Positions 23,611-37,500 are shown, numbered from the stretch's first letter. The stretch is 64,000 nucleotides of DNA from Berberis thunbergii (GCA_003290165.1 QNQO01006982.1:1-64000), one strand, 5' to 3'. Made by a program: numbers and translations. The notes: generated by a model from the sequence alone, not told the origin.

Positions 23611-25195
23611 TCGTTGACTCACTTACAACTTCTCTATTGATTTTTTTAGCATCAATGGTCCCATGTATTGAAGGAAGAAAGAAACTTGACACATAGTATC
23701 TAAATTTTTTTTTTTTAAATCCATCAATAAAAGACTCATTTTGGTCATAAAAGTATAAAATTAGGTTGGGTTTTCTATTTTTTAGAAATGATAAATATGT
23801 CATATAACTTTATGAATTAACCTGGGTTAATGAAATAGTCTTTGTTGATCATAAAAGTATGTACAAATTAGCCATCAGATCAACTATGGTATCTAAATTG
23901 TCTATTTTGTAAAAAAAAGTAGGCTCTAAAAGTCATTTTTCGTTTTATTTTTACTAAAAGTTGAAATAAGTTTCTGACTCAGCTCATTAATATAACATGA
24001 TTAAAAATAAAAATAAAGTTATATTGAATAATTGAAGTCTAAGATTCTATAAAAACACGTCCTTTGATCCATGTGACAACTTCATTAAGTACACTGGAGG
24101 ATAATTATTTATCTGTAATTTATTCAATTTTCTATGGCTTTTAAGAATAGGAAAATAAAATTTAAACTTCACCATTTTCATCAATTTTATCCAAGGACCA
24201 ACTGGAAAAGAGTGGAAAATTTTATCGTATGTTTTTCTCATTCAACTTGAAGTTCTTGTGTGCTGCAAAACAAATGTTATTATATCATTAAAAAAATACT
24301 TTATTGTTATATGAAGCTTGGCTAATAAAACATTGTAGATCAACTAATCTCCTTCATTGATTGCTTAAGGCTGAAGTCAAAAACTAATATGTGTTTTATA
24401 CAGTTTTCCTCCCTAATCAAATTTCCTTTTATACGATCTCTCCTTTCAACTGATTTTCGATTCTACCAAATGAAAATATTGATTTTTTTCTAAGTTTTTC
24501 ATTTTTAATTTTTCAAGCTGAAATTTTGAGGAAACCGAGTTGGTTAGTACAACTCGATTTTTTAATTACACGGTTTGGTTTCAATTTTGGAAAATTGTAA
24601 ATAGATAGACTCGGTTCGGCTGACAGTTTTTGTCCAAGTAGAGTAAAATTGAACCATTTTCAGCTATAACTAAAATTATTATTAGATTAGTAATAGTATC
24701 ACATGCAAGGCTACACAAGGCAATGCATCTAAAATTATTTTGTCATGTTTTTTTCCACCCAAATACAAAATCACGTGGAAGGTAATTTTACTTTCAATTA
24801 ATGAAATTATGACATCATATTATCACAAATTACAAAAAAAAATGTTAAAGAAAAAGTAAATCACATAGAGTCGACTCAAATACCAAAAAAAATGAAGGTT
24901 TTAAATATAAGTTTTGATACCAAACAAAATTAAATGAACAACATACTATGATACCAACTAAATACCATGACATAGACTAAATGTCAAGAAAAAACTTAGC
25001 CACGAGTTCTTTTGATGCCAAATAAAAATGAAGTGATAAAAACAATTCGATGACGAAAGTTCCCGAATATCTGACGAACCGAAACAAGATAGAGGTGCTT
25101 GAGAAAAAACACTCAAACGTTGAAGTTAGTTTGGAGTTATAAGTAATAAATACTATATATTAATCGTTTCGATTGAAGTTCTTCAGGCTAATTTA
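23611..25195. other. AT-rich DNA, no gene seen
   Basis: Only short, low-complexity frames. Confidence 0.5.
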
Positions 25196-25203
25196 CTTAT
25201 AAG

Positions 25204-25590
25204 CAAGGAATGTGATTTCTCGAAATATATCAAAATTTCACGAAATATTTCCTATTTTGAAGTTAACGACATCTCTTTCGAAATTCAAAATATGTCAAAA
25301 AAATTCTAAGAAAAGAAATAAATATTTTAATCTCCGTATATTTGAGCATGCCATAATGTTATTTTAGTATCAAAAGTTTGTTATTTGAATGATTCTTATG
25401 TAATATGTAGTTTGCATGACACTACAAATCGTGAGAGACTTCTTATGTAGTATTTAATAGTTTAAAATGCATAACTTATATTGTTATAAATTCGAAATAA
25501 CAATTGTAAATTTTATGTTTTTTCTACACAAACGAAATATTTCTTAAATTAGGACTGAAATTAATTCGAAAAACGAAATCACAATCCTTG
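25204..25590. mobile_element. hAT-like MITE, CAAGG family, copy 2
   Basis: 387 bp with inverted ends CAAGGAATGTGATTTC and GAAATCACAATCCTTG, one mismatch in 16. Flanked by a perfect 8-bp duplication CTTATAAG (25196-25203 and 25591-25598), as for hAT elements; note that CTTATAAG is itself palindromic. Non-coding. Confidence 0.85.
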
Positions 25591-25722
25591 CTTATAAGAT
25601 GTTTTTGTGTAACCCCTTGGAAATGAGATTAGCTAAGTTTATATTGTAACTTCTAAGTAACCAATATTCATATAAAATTCGATCAACTGCCACATTGAAA
25701 ATTTATATAGTCGTTATATGTT

Positions 25723-27000
25723 CATGGGCGGATCCATGTGTTAGGTAAGGGGGGCAATTGACCCCCTTATCTTTTTTAAAAATTCACTAAATTACTTATA
25801 TTTTTTACATTGCTCCCCTTTAAAATTTTATATTGCCCCCCTTTATGAAATATTGACTTCTAATTCCACTAAAAATTAAAACAACAAATTTTTTTTTAAC
25901 TCCACCCTCACCAATCCCAATCCGACTCAATCTCTCTATTTTTTTAATTCCCACCATTTCTCTTTTTTTATTCTCTCCCTCTCTCTCTTAATTCCTACCA
26001 ACTCATTTTAATCCATTCACCCCCTACACACGCAGAGAGCAACAAAGAAACCAGAAGAGATGTACCATACATGGCGGGTTTGCTTCCCATGTGATTATAT
26101 TTATATTAAAAATAATAATTGGGTTGGGGATCGGTCGAGGAAATTTTACATCGTCATCATCATTGGTTTTCTTTTGTTTGTTAAAAAATATAGAAAAGAA
26201 AGAATAAGATTATCTTACATGTGACTCAGCTAGCATATGGTGGTAAGAGTGATAAAAGAATAGTTAACACAATAGATTAATTGGGGGTTGGGGTCTGATC
26301 TGCTTTGCTTTATCTCTGATCTTTCAAAATCAAAAGTAATTATTTGGGTTTGGGGCGGTTGGAAAAACACGATGGTTGTAGGTTGATTCAGTTAAGTTGT
26401 TGTTTGTATGCTTCATCTGAGCTAGCCCAAAGGAGAAAACTCTCTCTCTATATACACATATATTTCCCTTTCGAGAAGACAGATAAGAATAAAAGGACAA
26501 AAGAGAGAGGGTTGGTTGTGTAAGTGTTATCCTCGGAGGCTCTGACTTAGGAGTGAGTTTCAAAGAAGAGGAGATAGACAGACAGATAAAGCAGGAGGAG
26601 AAGAGGAAGGAGGATTCCAAAAATAAAATTGTTGTTCGACAAATTCATTTGAATCCATCAAGTCCAGTCAAGCTACTGCTACTACTACTCCTTGGACTTG
26701 GACTATACCGTCCTGCTACCTCAAAGCAAGAGGTCTACTCCTCGCCAACTCTCATCTTATACCACTATGTCTGCTTCTGTTTTCTTCAAGTAAAAGGAAA
26801 ACTCTTAATTAGCTAGCTACAATTGAATTAATCATGTCATGTATATTGTTTGTATGGTTGAATTAATCATCATTTTTTCACGATCACACCATGTCACTCT
26901 GATTGCAAAATATGATTATAAAAATCCAATTTTTTAGTATTTTTATAAATAATTATATACTGTTTGCCCCCCTTTATCTGCCATCCTGGCTCCGCCCTTG
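25723..27000. mobile_element. Non-autonomous hAT-like element with host-like cargo
   Basis: Ends are CATGGGCGGATCCA and TGGCTCCGCCCTTG, inverted repeats with 12 of 14 matches. TATATGTT flanks it directly (25715-25722 and 27001-27008); the match extends to 9 bp if the first C is counted as flank. No transposase. The interior (about 26030-26830) differs from its surroundings: CT-rich blocks, a TATATACACATATAT stretch, a purine-rich block and a more mixed composition, like a plant promoter and 5' leader. The frames at 26553-26816 (+) and 26330-26620 (-) are not recognisable proteins. Confidence 0.8.
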
Positions 27001-27008
27001 TATATGTT

Positions 27009-27984
27009 CCTCTATTTCGAAGTACATCGAATAATACGGAAGATTTCGTACCGATGGGTATTTTCGGGTTACCATTAATCTGTGTTATTTGGAAATCTCT
27101 TGTCCTTGACCTATTATATAATCAATCATTGACTAATTGCTAGTCTACTACGATTCAACCAATTAGTGGTCAACTCTAGCCTCTAGACTCAAGGAGTACT
27201 GAATAACAATGAAATTATATTTTTCCTGAATAAGATCTACATGTGCATCTCGAGTCATATTAACACACTATTTTGAGGTAAATGTAAAATATGGTTCACA
27301 CTAATCTAAAGGCTTTCACACCAACTACAAGCTCTTATTAAAGAATTGTAAATTGTTGCCAATATTCTTAACAAACACACGTGCTCTAATACTTACTACA
27401 AACTCTACTGCAATCGGTGAGTTCAAATTATCTAACAATTGTTCGTTATGGAAGACTAATTTCTATTATGTAATCATTGAATCCTTGCATTTCTGGTTCC
27501 ATTCATGAACAATAGAGTCATTTGAGGAAATGACTTCATTTACTATGTGATGTAATGGTTCTAGACATGGCAAATATAGTGGACCTGAATGGCCTTCTTG
27601 AGGTTGACGCTCCACAGAATGCAAATTAATTATAGCAATTACGTACACAATAATTTTCAGTATTTTTCAACTGCAAGTTTTAAGTAGTCTGACGATCACA
27701 TCTAATATCACTTATAAGCGGGGTGACCTGTGGATACATTCTAGTGTGCCTCTTATCAACATTTTTCAGATTTCACACTCTAACCCAACAGGTCCGGACT
27801 TGAACCAATTGAAACAGTTTTGTGAATCAGGTCCTCACAAATCACATTTTAGGGCCTGTAAATGATTGATATTATGTATAAACATGAACCCCAAAACATT
27901 GTCATTATTTATTTGCCTCAATTATAATTGTACATAGTGTGGTAAATGTCATGAGTTCAAACCCCACTTCCTTGCACCTTACAA
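27009..27984. other. Intergenic DNA, no gene seen
   Basis: No recognisable domain or element; short frames only. Confidence 0.45.
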
Positions 27985-28345
27985 TTTTTTTTTTCTAAGT
28001 TGTTAGCGTGTTGCCCTTATCAAACTTGCACAAGCCCCATAAATCTCAAGGTCGTCTCTGCAACCTAGTGATATCTAGTATCATCGTTACAGCGATGAGG
28101 TCATTCCAAACCAAATCTCGTTCATCTTTGCTCCACCTGTTGAGCACTGTAATACACCTACAACCACAATTATCAATTTTTCTAAGTTGTTAGCGGACTA
28201 CTCTAATCAAGCCCACATTAGGACCTTAAAATCTCAAGTGACCATGCATTCCAGTGATCTCTAGTATCATTAGTCAACGATGGGGTCGTTTCGAACTTAA
28301 TCTCATTCATCATCGCACCACCTGTTGAGCACTACAATACAATTA
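27985..28345. repeat. Diverged tandem duplication, period about 187 bp
   Basis: Two units, 27985-28171 and 28172-28345, sharing TCTAAGTTGTTAGCG, CTAGTATCAT and CACCTGTTGAGCACT in the same order with many substitutions. Confidence 0.8.
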
Positions 28346-28779
28346 CTGATTTCACATTATTTTATCCCTATGATAAAAGGAATAAGCCAAGTAGGAATTA
28401 ATTTTGAAAAAAAAAATTTGAAGGTTTGGCGGCCCTGTTCTATGCTTTCTGAACTTCTGGAACAGAGTTGTGTGTCACACTCTGCTACGTTGGCACCTTA
28501 TCCATGCATTTTACATGCTTACACCCTGAGAGTTGTCTATTGATCGACAAACATGTGTTAAAATTTGGCTGTCAACATATTGTTTGGCATGCCCTTGCAC
28601 GAAACCCCAACAATAACTTTACTTTAAAAACACATGCATCTCAATAGCGCGTCGAAGCCATCTACTTTCTCTTCAACATCAACTTCACTCCCTCGCGACT
28701 TCTCACATCTAATCTAATCTCAGGCTAATCATTGAAGTTAGTTGTTGTATACTCCAAATTTTGGGTAAAATGACAGTTG

Positions 28780-30660
28780 CTTCTAATTGATGTCAATAAC
28801 ATACAATGGATGGGCTCATTGACTTTATCGTACTTCATCATCTCATGGGTGCAAGGAAGAACAAGTGTTCTTCATAGCGCGAATCCACATTTTTAGCATC
28901 TACTTCGACACTCTCCATGTATCAACCCTTCATTCATCAATTCCAGCATTTTCTAAAATACAATTGTTCGAGTTTTTCAAAGCAACCTTTGTCGAATTCA
29001 TGTTTTACTTTCAACATGCTATAATGGAAGGACGTATTCATCCCTTCACTTGAATCTCTATCTTGACATGCATGCACTCCCACACAATAAATAAATAAAA
29101 AGTGTTCGCCGAATCTATCATTTATTTATTCACAATGTGCCCCTTAACTCTTTTAGTAGTTTTCGTTATGAAGTGTCTAGTATTGTCGGTCAATGGTCTT
29201 GTATAGTACTCAACTAATGTCAAACAATTACCCACTATAAAGCAAAAAACACTTTAGAAACGAAACCCACTTAATTTTGAACACACCAAAATTGGTGCAA
29301 AACTAATCTTGTCTCAGAGTGAATCACTGAAGACCATTTATTCATGAACACCTCCAAATCTGGCCAATCTCGAATGATTTCATGTAGTTTTTCTTGATGT
29401 TTGTGCTTATGTGCCAAGTGCACAACATCCTATGGGACCCATGGAAGACTCAATCAATGACATTGATTAGTGCCACCTCCATGTCATTGAGATTCGGCAA
29501 CTTGTCTCTGTTGTACAACTTCTTCGGCTCATTCAATGTCCATACCTAGCTTTTTTGTTTTCAACATCGATGAAACAACATCCAATATTGAAGGTTCGAT
29601 GCGTCGAGGTCACCGTAACTACCTCAAACTACGACATGCTAACTTTTTTGTCTTATAGGTGCAGTCGAGAATCACTATTGAGGAGAAACACTTGACAAAC
29701 CTAACAAAATCTAGTGAGCCCAAAACATGATTGAGAGTTGGTCTATCACATTCAATTAGCAGTCGTAGATATAATTGTGTTCATTTAAACAGTGTAAGGT
29801 TTGTTGCATTGCCGATCTACCTCGCTTCTTCGGGTAATGACATTGTACAATATGTTGAAAGTGGATTGATTGCTATTGTAAAACTCACTGATTGCATTCA
29901 TGATGTGTATTATAGTCATCCCTAATGTGTACACGTTCTCCATCAAAGATCGTCTCGTCATCCTTCAAACTTGGTGGAAAATGTATGCCAACAGTCATCA
30001 TTGCGCCTATAGTTGTGAATACCACAAACAACTTGCAACCTCCACCTATCTTAACCCAATGAAACACCCTTCAACAACAATGGGCAATCACACTTCTTCA
30101 CTCCAATGCTTTGATCTCAATTATAAATTTATTTTCTTGACTTTTTAGGTTGTATGTACTTGCTACCCTTCTTACACTTTAAAATCAATCTCCCACTTCT
30201 TTTAGGAATAAGATTATGAGACTTTGGAATAACTACCACAATGTTTACCCTCTTGCCGACGTTTTGGCCTACCTAACAACATTCACCCTCAAATTATACA
30301 CTTGCAATAGTGCAAGAAATCATCACAATGCGTTCAATACTAAAATATATAAGTTCTAAGAATAACAAATTTACAAGAATAACCAATACCTAATTTGTCG
30401 TGAATGTGTGAGTATTGTCGAGGACCTCGAAAATCTCACCACCCTCACATCCACCACGCCGTCTCTGTAAAACAAAAAACCAAATAATGTATGAATCATT
30501 TAACCTATCAAATATACAAATGTAATTTAACTTACAATAAAGGTAGAAAAACACCTTGTATGTACCTCATCGCACTCGTCGAGAAATTTAGGATCAAAAT
30601 AAACGGGTTCAGGATCCCATATGTCATCATCGAGCTCATAATTAATAAGTTTAAGATAAC
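28780..30660 (-). pseudogene. MULE transposase / FAR1-like pseudogene
   Basis: Minus strand, in order: an acidic N-terminal piece (YELDDDIWDPEPVYFDPKF, 30645-30569) with a possible donor and, at about 30474, an acceptor leading to a RRRGGCEGGEIFEVLDNTHT stretch; a FAR1-type DNA-binding region (VNIVVVIPKSHN and RLILKCKKGSKY, about 30255-30140); MULE transposase pieces (VILDCTYKTKK near 29670; MEVALINVID near 29490; MLCTWHISTNIKKNYMKSF near 29430-29375); and a SWIM zinc-finger end (LVLPCTHEMMKYD near 28870-28835). This is the domain order of Mutator-like transposases and their FAR1/FHY3 relatives. Several stops and frame changes mean no protein. No terminal repeats found. Confidence 0.75.
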
Positions 30661-30749
30661 CCTAAAATAATAATATAGAGTCAAATGGGTTTAATATTGA
30701 TCTTAATCTCCATACAATTTAGTCATGCATCCATAGCTAGTAAAGAATG

Positions 30750-33700
30750 GTCCTTTTTTTAGTAAAAAAAACCGAAATTATATTACTTAACACAAAAAAA
30801 CATTTAGGTTCATAATACATCTCATCTCAAAACCATCATTACGACTATTACTACTATTATCATTAGCTTAGACTAAAACAACCAATAGGTGAGCAGTTAA
30901 GTTCATATTTGTTCTATGTGAATTGATCTAACCCCTTCTAGTTCAACTTCTAAACTTGTTATCATGCCTTTTCTACAACATCCTTTATTAGTGCATATAT
31001 CTTACCAGCTGAATAAATCAAAATAACTATCACATTTGTTCCTACGGAAAGCAGCATCAGTGACAAGCATAATAAAATCATAACCTGCTAATTTTTTTGC
31101 ATGCTAAAAAACCTCTTAAATAGCATAATTATTTGCATTGTATCTTCTTGTTGTATGTTAGTGTGAACATCAGTAATAACTACTTGTTGATCCATATTAC
31201 TTGAAACCCACCAAATATTTATCATCACCCCTGGATGAAAAAGCATTAGTCAAAACCACCGTCTCATTCCTGAATGATCTATAAGTTGATTTCACAGTGA
31301 AGACTTTGTTGGTTTCATGCTTCCAAATAAGTACATCTTGCTCCTCTGAATGTCTAATAGGGGTGTTGATAATGACATAACAATCGGTTGAGGGAAAAAC
31401 AATTCAATAGTAGGTTGGTTTCATTTTGTATGCCCTCCCTCTTCTTGAACAATTAGGTTGCTCGCGGAATCGATCAAAGATAAGGTAGATAAGACACATA
31501 ATCCCTCATATGGATAAAATACACACAACTACATTGATCTTAGTAAAGGGTGCTTTAGACGCACATGGTTCCAAATTAATGCCAGATAATTATGGGTCCT
31601 CTCATATATTGAAAGACTCCCCATTGGCAACCGCCCACAAGAAGCCCTTTAGGGTGTTTATAGTTTTCCCTAATGTCCTCCAAAATAATGAGGATCTTGA
31701 TTTGATAAAACAAGCTTGGAAGATGATACAATTATTGAAGTAAATAGACTTGAGGAGTGTTGGCCAAATATCATATGGATGCTCTAAAATTTTAACCATC
31801 ATCTTAGACAACAAATCAAGATTTTTAGTTATGGAAAGCTAGATATTAACCACACCCATGTTTTTGGGAGCAAACATTAAATCCCATTTAGCAAGAAATA
31901 GGGGTTTTACTGTTTTTGGTACCCCTCTACCAAAAATACATGTTTAAGGAATTCAAATTCTTAAGAGGTTGGGAGAAGAAAAGATTGCACTGGGCATATG
32001 GAAATTGAAGAAGATGTCGATTTAATCACAGTTGTTCTACCAGCCTGAGACAAGAGGTTACATTTCCAGCCAGATAGGTATCTTTTGAATCAAATAAGTG
32101 AAATCTTTAGTTTTGTTTCTAGTGAACATTAAAGGGAGGCCCAATTTTTATTTTTTATTTTTTTTACAACTTTAATTCCTGGAACTCTAAGCATCATGCA
32201 TTAGTATCTATGTTGGACATTAGGGGTAAACAAAACGGATGATTTTTCAAAATTTATCAATTGACCAGACACGACACAATAATCCTTAAGAATTTTTTTT
32301 TCACTTGATGGCATTGGCAAATAGAGGTTTTGTAAAAAAGGATGGAGTCATCTGCAAACAATACATGATTTATTCCTAGGGAAGATCTTCTGGCTTTAAA
32401 ATCATTAATTTCCCCTATTGGCTTGTGATTTTATCATCATTATAGAAAACATCTCGGCAAGAACAATGAACATGAAAAAAGGAAGAGGGTCCCCTTATCT
32501 AATACCTCTATTGGGTTGAATGAAAGCCTACCATTGATAAGAACATTGTATGCCACTGATGAAATGCAACAATGTAAGAGACTACACCAATCACTAAAAA
32601 AGCCAAGAGCATAGAAGACATCAAGAAGAAAACCCCATTCACCACTATTATAAGCCTTGGCGATGTCCATCTTGATGTTGATCCACCCATGTTTTCTCCT
32701 AGATTTTTTAAATTGATCCATCACTTCTTGAACCACACCAGTATTATCATCAATGAGTCGACTAGAGATAAAAGCCTCTTGAAGGGGAAAGATGAATTTA
32801 GGGAGCAAGACTCTTTAGTGGTTGGCTAAATTTGTAGATAAAACTTTGTATCAAATGTTGTAGATGCTTATGGGTCTGAATTGTGAAACCTGAGTTGGAT
32901 TGGGGAATTTGGGAATGAAGGTAACGCGAGTGAAATTCCAGGCTGGAGTGACTTGTTTATTTATGAAAAAGAGTTGAACAGTATTGATCACATCATTTTT
33001 ACTATGTTCCAGTACTTTTTGAAAAAAACAGCTTGAAAGTCATCCAGACCAGGAGCTTTAAGGTTCCCAAAAGACTTGAGAGTATTCCAAATCTCTACCT
33101 CCCCTGGAACAAAACTAAGAAAACAGTTCACCTTATCACTAATGCATGGTTGAAAAAAAATGGAGAATTCAGGGTATGAATATGGATAAGAATAGATGAA
33201 AATGTCCTAAAATAATATTTGATGAGGGCTGTCACATCTTCTCTATTAGAAACCCACTAACATTGCTTGATTTTAGTTTCGAAATGAAGTTCTTCTTACC
33301 ATTCAGAATAGTGGAACTGTGAAAGAACTGATTCTTTTTATTGTTAAGAGAAACATAGTTGTTTCTGGAATGTTGTTTCCAATACGACTCCTATGGGATC
33401 AAGATTTCTTTTGGGAAATTATTGAGATTAACCAGTTCAATGGTTATCTTTTTCGATGATGGGAAGAGATAGTAAGTGATCAATCTGACTTAGTTATGTA
33501 GCCTTCGGGCATGGATTAATAAATAAATAAAAATGGTCAATAACCCAATTTAATTAAAAAAAAAAGAAAAAAAGTGATCAATCTGACATCTCACACCCTT
33601 CATAAGATGGAAAATGTTTTGATAGAGTTCATTGTTCCATAAAGAAAGATTGTTTATGAGCTTTTGGAATTTATTAAGGAGCCCGTATGAGAGAGGTAGG

Positions 33701-34530
33701 TTGAGGAAAGGGTTCAAAGGTACTATCCCACGTGTTTTCAATCAAATGTTGACACATCGGGTCTCTGAACCACATTTCAAGGAATCTGAAAGGCATGTTG
33801 CCCTCACGAAGGTTGGTGTAAAAATCAATGATGATGGCTCTATGGTTTGAGTAATGAGCAAATACATAGGATTGATTTGCTCTAGGAAATAACAGGTTCC
33901 ATTCAATGCACGACAAGGCCTTGTCAAGTCTTTCTCTGACATGGTCTCTTTCTATTCTTTTGTTGGTCCAAGTGTACTTGATTCCATTGGAAGGGAGGTC
34001 AATAAGACCAAAAGTGTCAATGAGATTTTGAAGTTTAAAGGATTGTTTCTTGTTGATGTGTCCATCTCCTAATTTTTCACTAGAATAAAACATAGCACTA
34101 AAGTCCCCTATGATAAGCCAGGGAGACAAGATACAATAGCTCAGACACTCCAAAAAGTTCCAAAAGCCATCCCCGAGTCAAGGTTTAGGATTACAGACCA
34201 AAGAATAGATACATGATAGTCTACAAAAGATGCATGGATGAAGTCTTGAGATGAAACAACAATGCTAATGTTAACATCTTCTCTCTATAGCAATGCTAAA
34301 CTCCCGGAATTGCCTACTGATTCAACTACATGGCTATAAGCAAAACCAATACTATTTTCTACAAAGTTAACACGTTGTTTTAATGCTTTGGTTTCAATTA
34401 AGAATATCACATCACAATTATAGTTCTTAACAAGGCTCCTTATAGAATGAATTGTTGAGAAGAAGCCCAACTCACTATAGCTCCAGGAACACATCATTTC
34501 CACTGTGGTGGATAATTCTATGTAGCATTA
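30750..34530 (-). mobile_element. L1-type LINE, nearly full ORF2, decayed
   Basis: Minus strand. Endonuclease start 34503-34285 (CDVIFLIETKALKQRVNFVE), endonuclease body 34153-33674 (WLIIGDFSAMFYSSEKLGDG; DRVRERLDKAL-like block), reverse transcriptase 32808-32440 (QEAFISSRLIDDN; IKMDIAKAYN; GRLSFNP), RT thumb and LLSQAGRTTVIKS near 32050, and an RNase H remnant (DAAFRRNKCD) near 31060. A T-run at 30750-30757 on the plus strand is the likely 3' A tail. Stops and frameshifts are frequent. ORF1 was not identified, so the 5' boundary is uncertain. Confidence 0.85.
33490..33571 (+). mobile_element. Short retro-insertion with 16-bp target duplication
   Basis: An 82-bp insert ending in an A-rich tail (about 33555-33571) sits between two perfect copies of AAGTGATCAATCTGAC (33474-33489 and 33572-33587). 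It interrupts the LINE. Probably a heavily 5'-truncated LINE or SINE tail. Confidence 0.85.
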
Positions 34531-37500
34531 TGCAACATGCAATTTCTGCCAACAACAGTTATAATAACCGAAGAAAAAAACAAGTACTCAAAATAACATC
34601 AACTAAAAATAAATAAAAATTTAGAAACTATGATGTAGATTGCCTTGTTTATGTGGCCATCTTGATAGGATGAGAGTTGGTATTAATGCAATATCAATAA
34701 GTTTTGACCACATATTTACTCGTTTTTTTACCATCCTTCGTGTAGTTGTGAAACATCAGCGTCTTCATCAATGTAATAGCACGACCTTATTCATCATGTA
34801 TCATCCTTTCTTTGCTCGTAGCCTTCCACCATCAACTTTTTTCAATTGGGTTGGTCAGGATACAGACGATTCTTGATCCTCCATTGACTTTCTTCTTATT
34901 TAGAACAAAATAGGAACTTTCACTCTGTTCCAGTCCTAAGAGTTTAGAGGTCATGTGAGAATACTAAAATTAGGCCCTTTTTACACAATGAAAACTATGT
35001 ATTTTATGTAATCTGTATATTTTTACTAAAGAAATTGAATATTAGGGCACTTCGGATTTAGGGGCATTTTACATATAGCTTAAAAATATTTCGATGCATA
35101 GTGCTTATTTAAAAACAATTAAGTTTAGAGAGACATTTTTTCATACAAGTTAAAGTAAATACACGTGCGTTTTAAAGAGAAAAAAATTGCATCAACTTGG
35201 GCCTATGATTTTCTATAACAATATAGTAATAATAAAAAAAATAAAGATATTCTAGCATATAACTTTCTCTAAAGGGACAAGAATGATGGCCATTAGAGCA
35301 ATAAGAACATTTGGATATTTCTTAAGCGTAACATGTTTTTAATAATAAAATATCAGAAATCCTAAAAATAAAAACAAAAAATGTGTTGGATCCCCTTACA
35401 AGCCAATTGTTCAAGTCTAAGTAATAGGCCCTTATACCATTGAAATTAGGAATCCAACATTGAAGATCAATTTGATAGAAAGTAGTTAACTGATACAAAA
35501 CAACTTCGAACAAACTCAATCCAAGCCTTGGAATTGAGCTTATTTCTTCTCCACTTTCTATCCCTTTTTCCTATGTCGCAATTTCTTCCACCATAATACA
35601 AACATTGGGCGCACAAATAAAGGTAAGTTTTATATGGAGATTTGATAGGAAATTGCTTATTGAGTAACAATATTTATCATCAAGAGGAAATTAATGGAGA
35701 AGACCAATAAAACTTGGCGCCGGTCTAAGTGGTTGTTTTATGGCTATATTATAAGGTGCAAGGTTGTGTGGAATTGTGGATTTGCAGTTGGATGTTTGAG
35801 AAAGATATTTCTTGAATCAAATATTGAGGCCTTCAACCTACAAACTGTTCAAGAAGAGTTGTGTCTCTTCTCAACTATATTTCTCTGTTTATGTAAGATT
35901 CAGATAACATTTTGAATGTTAGAGAGAAAAAAGAGATACATTGTTTGGGATACTAAACCATTAGCCTATTTTAGTGAATTTTGAATGTTGACAACTGTGT
36001 TCAATTAAAAAAAATCATCAATTCTAGTCATTTTCTTATTTTTTTTATAACCTTGATGGAGAAGAAGGGAGAATTAAATGAAACTTTGATCACCTCATTT
36101 GAGCTTTGGTGAATAGAGTATGGTCAAGAAGGAAACATATGTTTCACAAATGTTAAATGGCTGAAGTTCACGGCTTGGCATAGAGTTTGTTTTGTATTAA
36201 GTAACTACTTTATGTAAACATTGATCTTTACCGTTGGATTGTCAAATCTCAATGGTTCAAGGGTCTTGTCATTAGAATTGTAAAAAAAACCTTGTAAGGG
36301 GATCCGATTCAAATTAAAAAATAAATGGGGACCTTTGGATTAAGGGGCCATGTGCGATCGAGCCTCCAGTCCATGCCTAAGGCAGGGCTTCCTTTCACTA
36401 TTGCCTTCATTGGTCATTGCCTTATCTGCCATAAAAAAATTCATATCCTAACAATGGGTTAAGCCCAAGGAATGAGTTTTCGTGCAATTTTGCTAAAAAA
36501 ATCATTTTGTTTGAATTATGAAAAGAAAAGGTCTGAAAGGCAAATTTACATTTTTCGATCTAAATATTTCCACTGAATACCCTTTATGCACAGACGGTAG
36601 ATCTGAAGAGCGTTCACCTTCCTTGCGCAGCGGTTTTGTGAAGTTTTCACTTCCCCAATCAACTTTATCGGAGCCAATTGCACACATAATTGACTTGTGC
36701 ACACGCACAAAAAAACACAATTGACTCAGGGACCAATGCCAGCAACAACAGACACAATTGACTTAGGGGACAACAACAACTGACTTACGCAACAACAACA
36801 ACAATCTACTTACACACACAGACACAATCGACTCACGAGCCGATGAATAGAAGATTCATCTCTCATTCTTTTTTTTCTTCTAAATCTTTTTCGCCAATCG
36901 ACCTGAGCAACTGGCTGGTGCTTCTTCTGTTGTTACTTCTACTGGTTTTAGTGAAATAGAGGAGACAAACAACTGGCTTGGGTGAAATAGAAGAGAGGAG
37001 CATATAGTTTTATAGCTCACAATGTTTTTAATGGATATTTTTTCTATTGTAGCTTCACATTTATCAAGGAGTGGAGGTGCAATCACAATTTACAAGCAAA
37101 GAATTATTTACGAAAAAATATAATAATAAATGGAATTAGAGAATAAGAATGATGATTGGAGGGGAAGGTTTATGCTTTTGTTCAATGAATGTGTTCATCA
37201 TATCCATAAAAACTAGCAGTTCATGTAAGGGTGTTTTCTTAACTTTGTAGTAAGTTTTGATTTGTATAAATTTGTCCATTTTCATATATGTTTTTGCCAT
37301 AGAGTTGAACTGGTTATGGTTTTAATGAAAACTTAGTTTTTATTTATTTTTTCCTTACATAGGGAAATATTCCTAGTAGTGTTTAATTACAAGATGAAGC
37401 AACCATGGCCTTTTATCTGGACCCACCCTTCACTCTGAAAGGTATAGAAACCACCTATATTTCCTAGCCTCCTTTTTTTCACCTTGTTCTTGTCATCACT

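Noticed and set aside
26553..26816. 87-residue frame in the hAT-like element at 25723
   Set aside because: Lys/Glu-rich then Leu-rich from repeats (AGGAGG, CTACTG); no known protein.
36502..36724. Overlapping 68-72-residue frames on both strands
   Set aside because: No domain, no splice context, surrounded by simple repeats.
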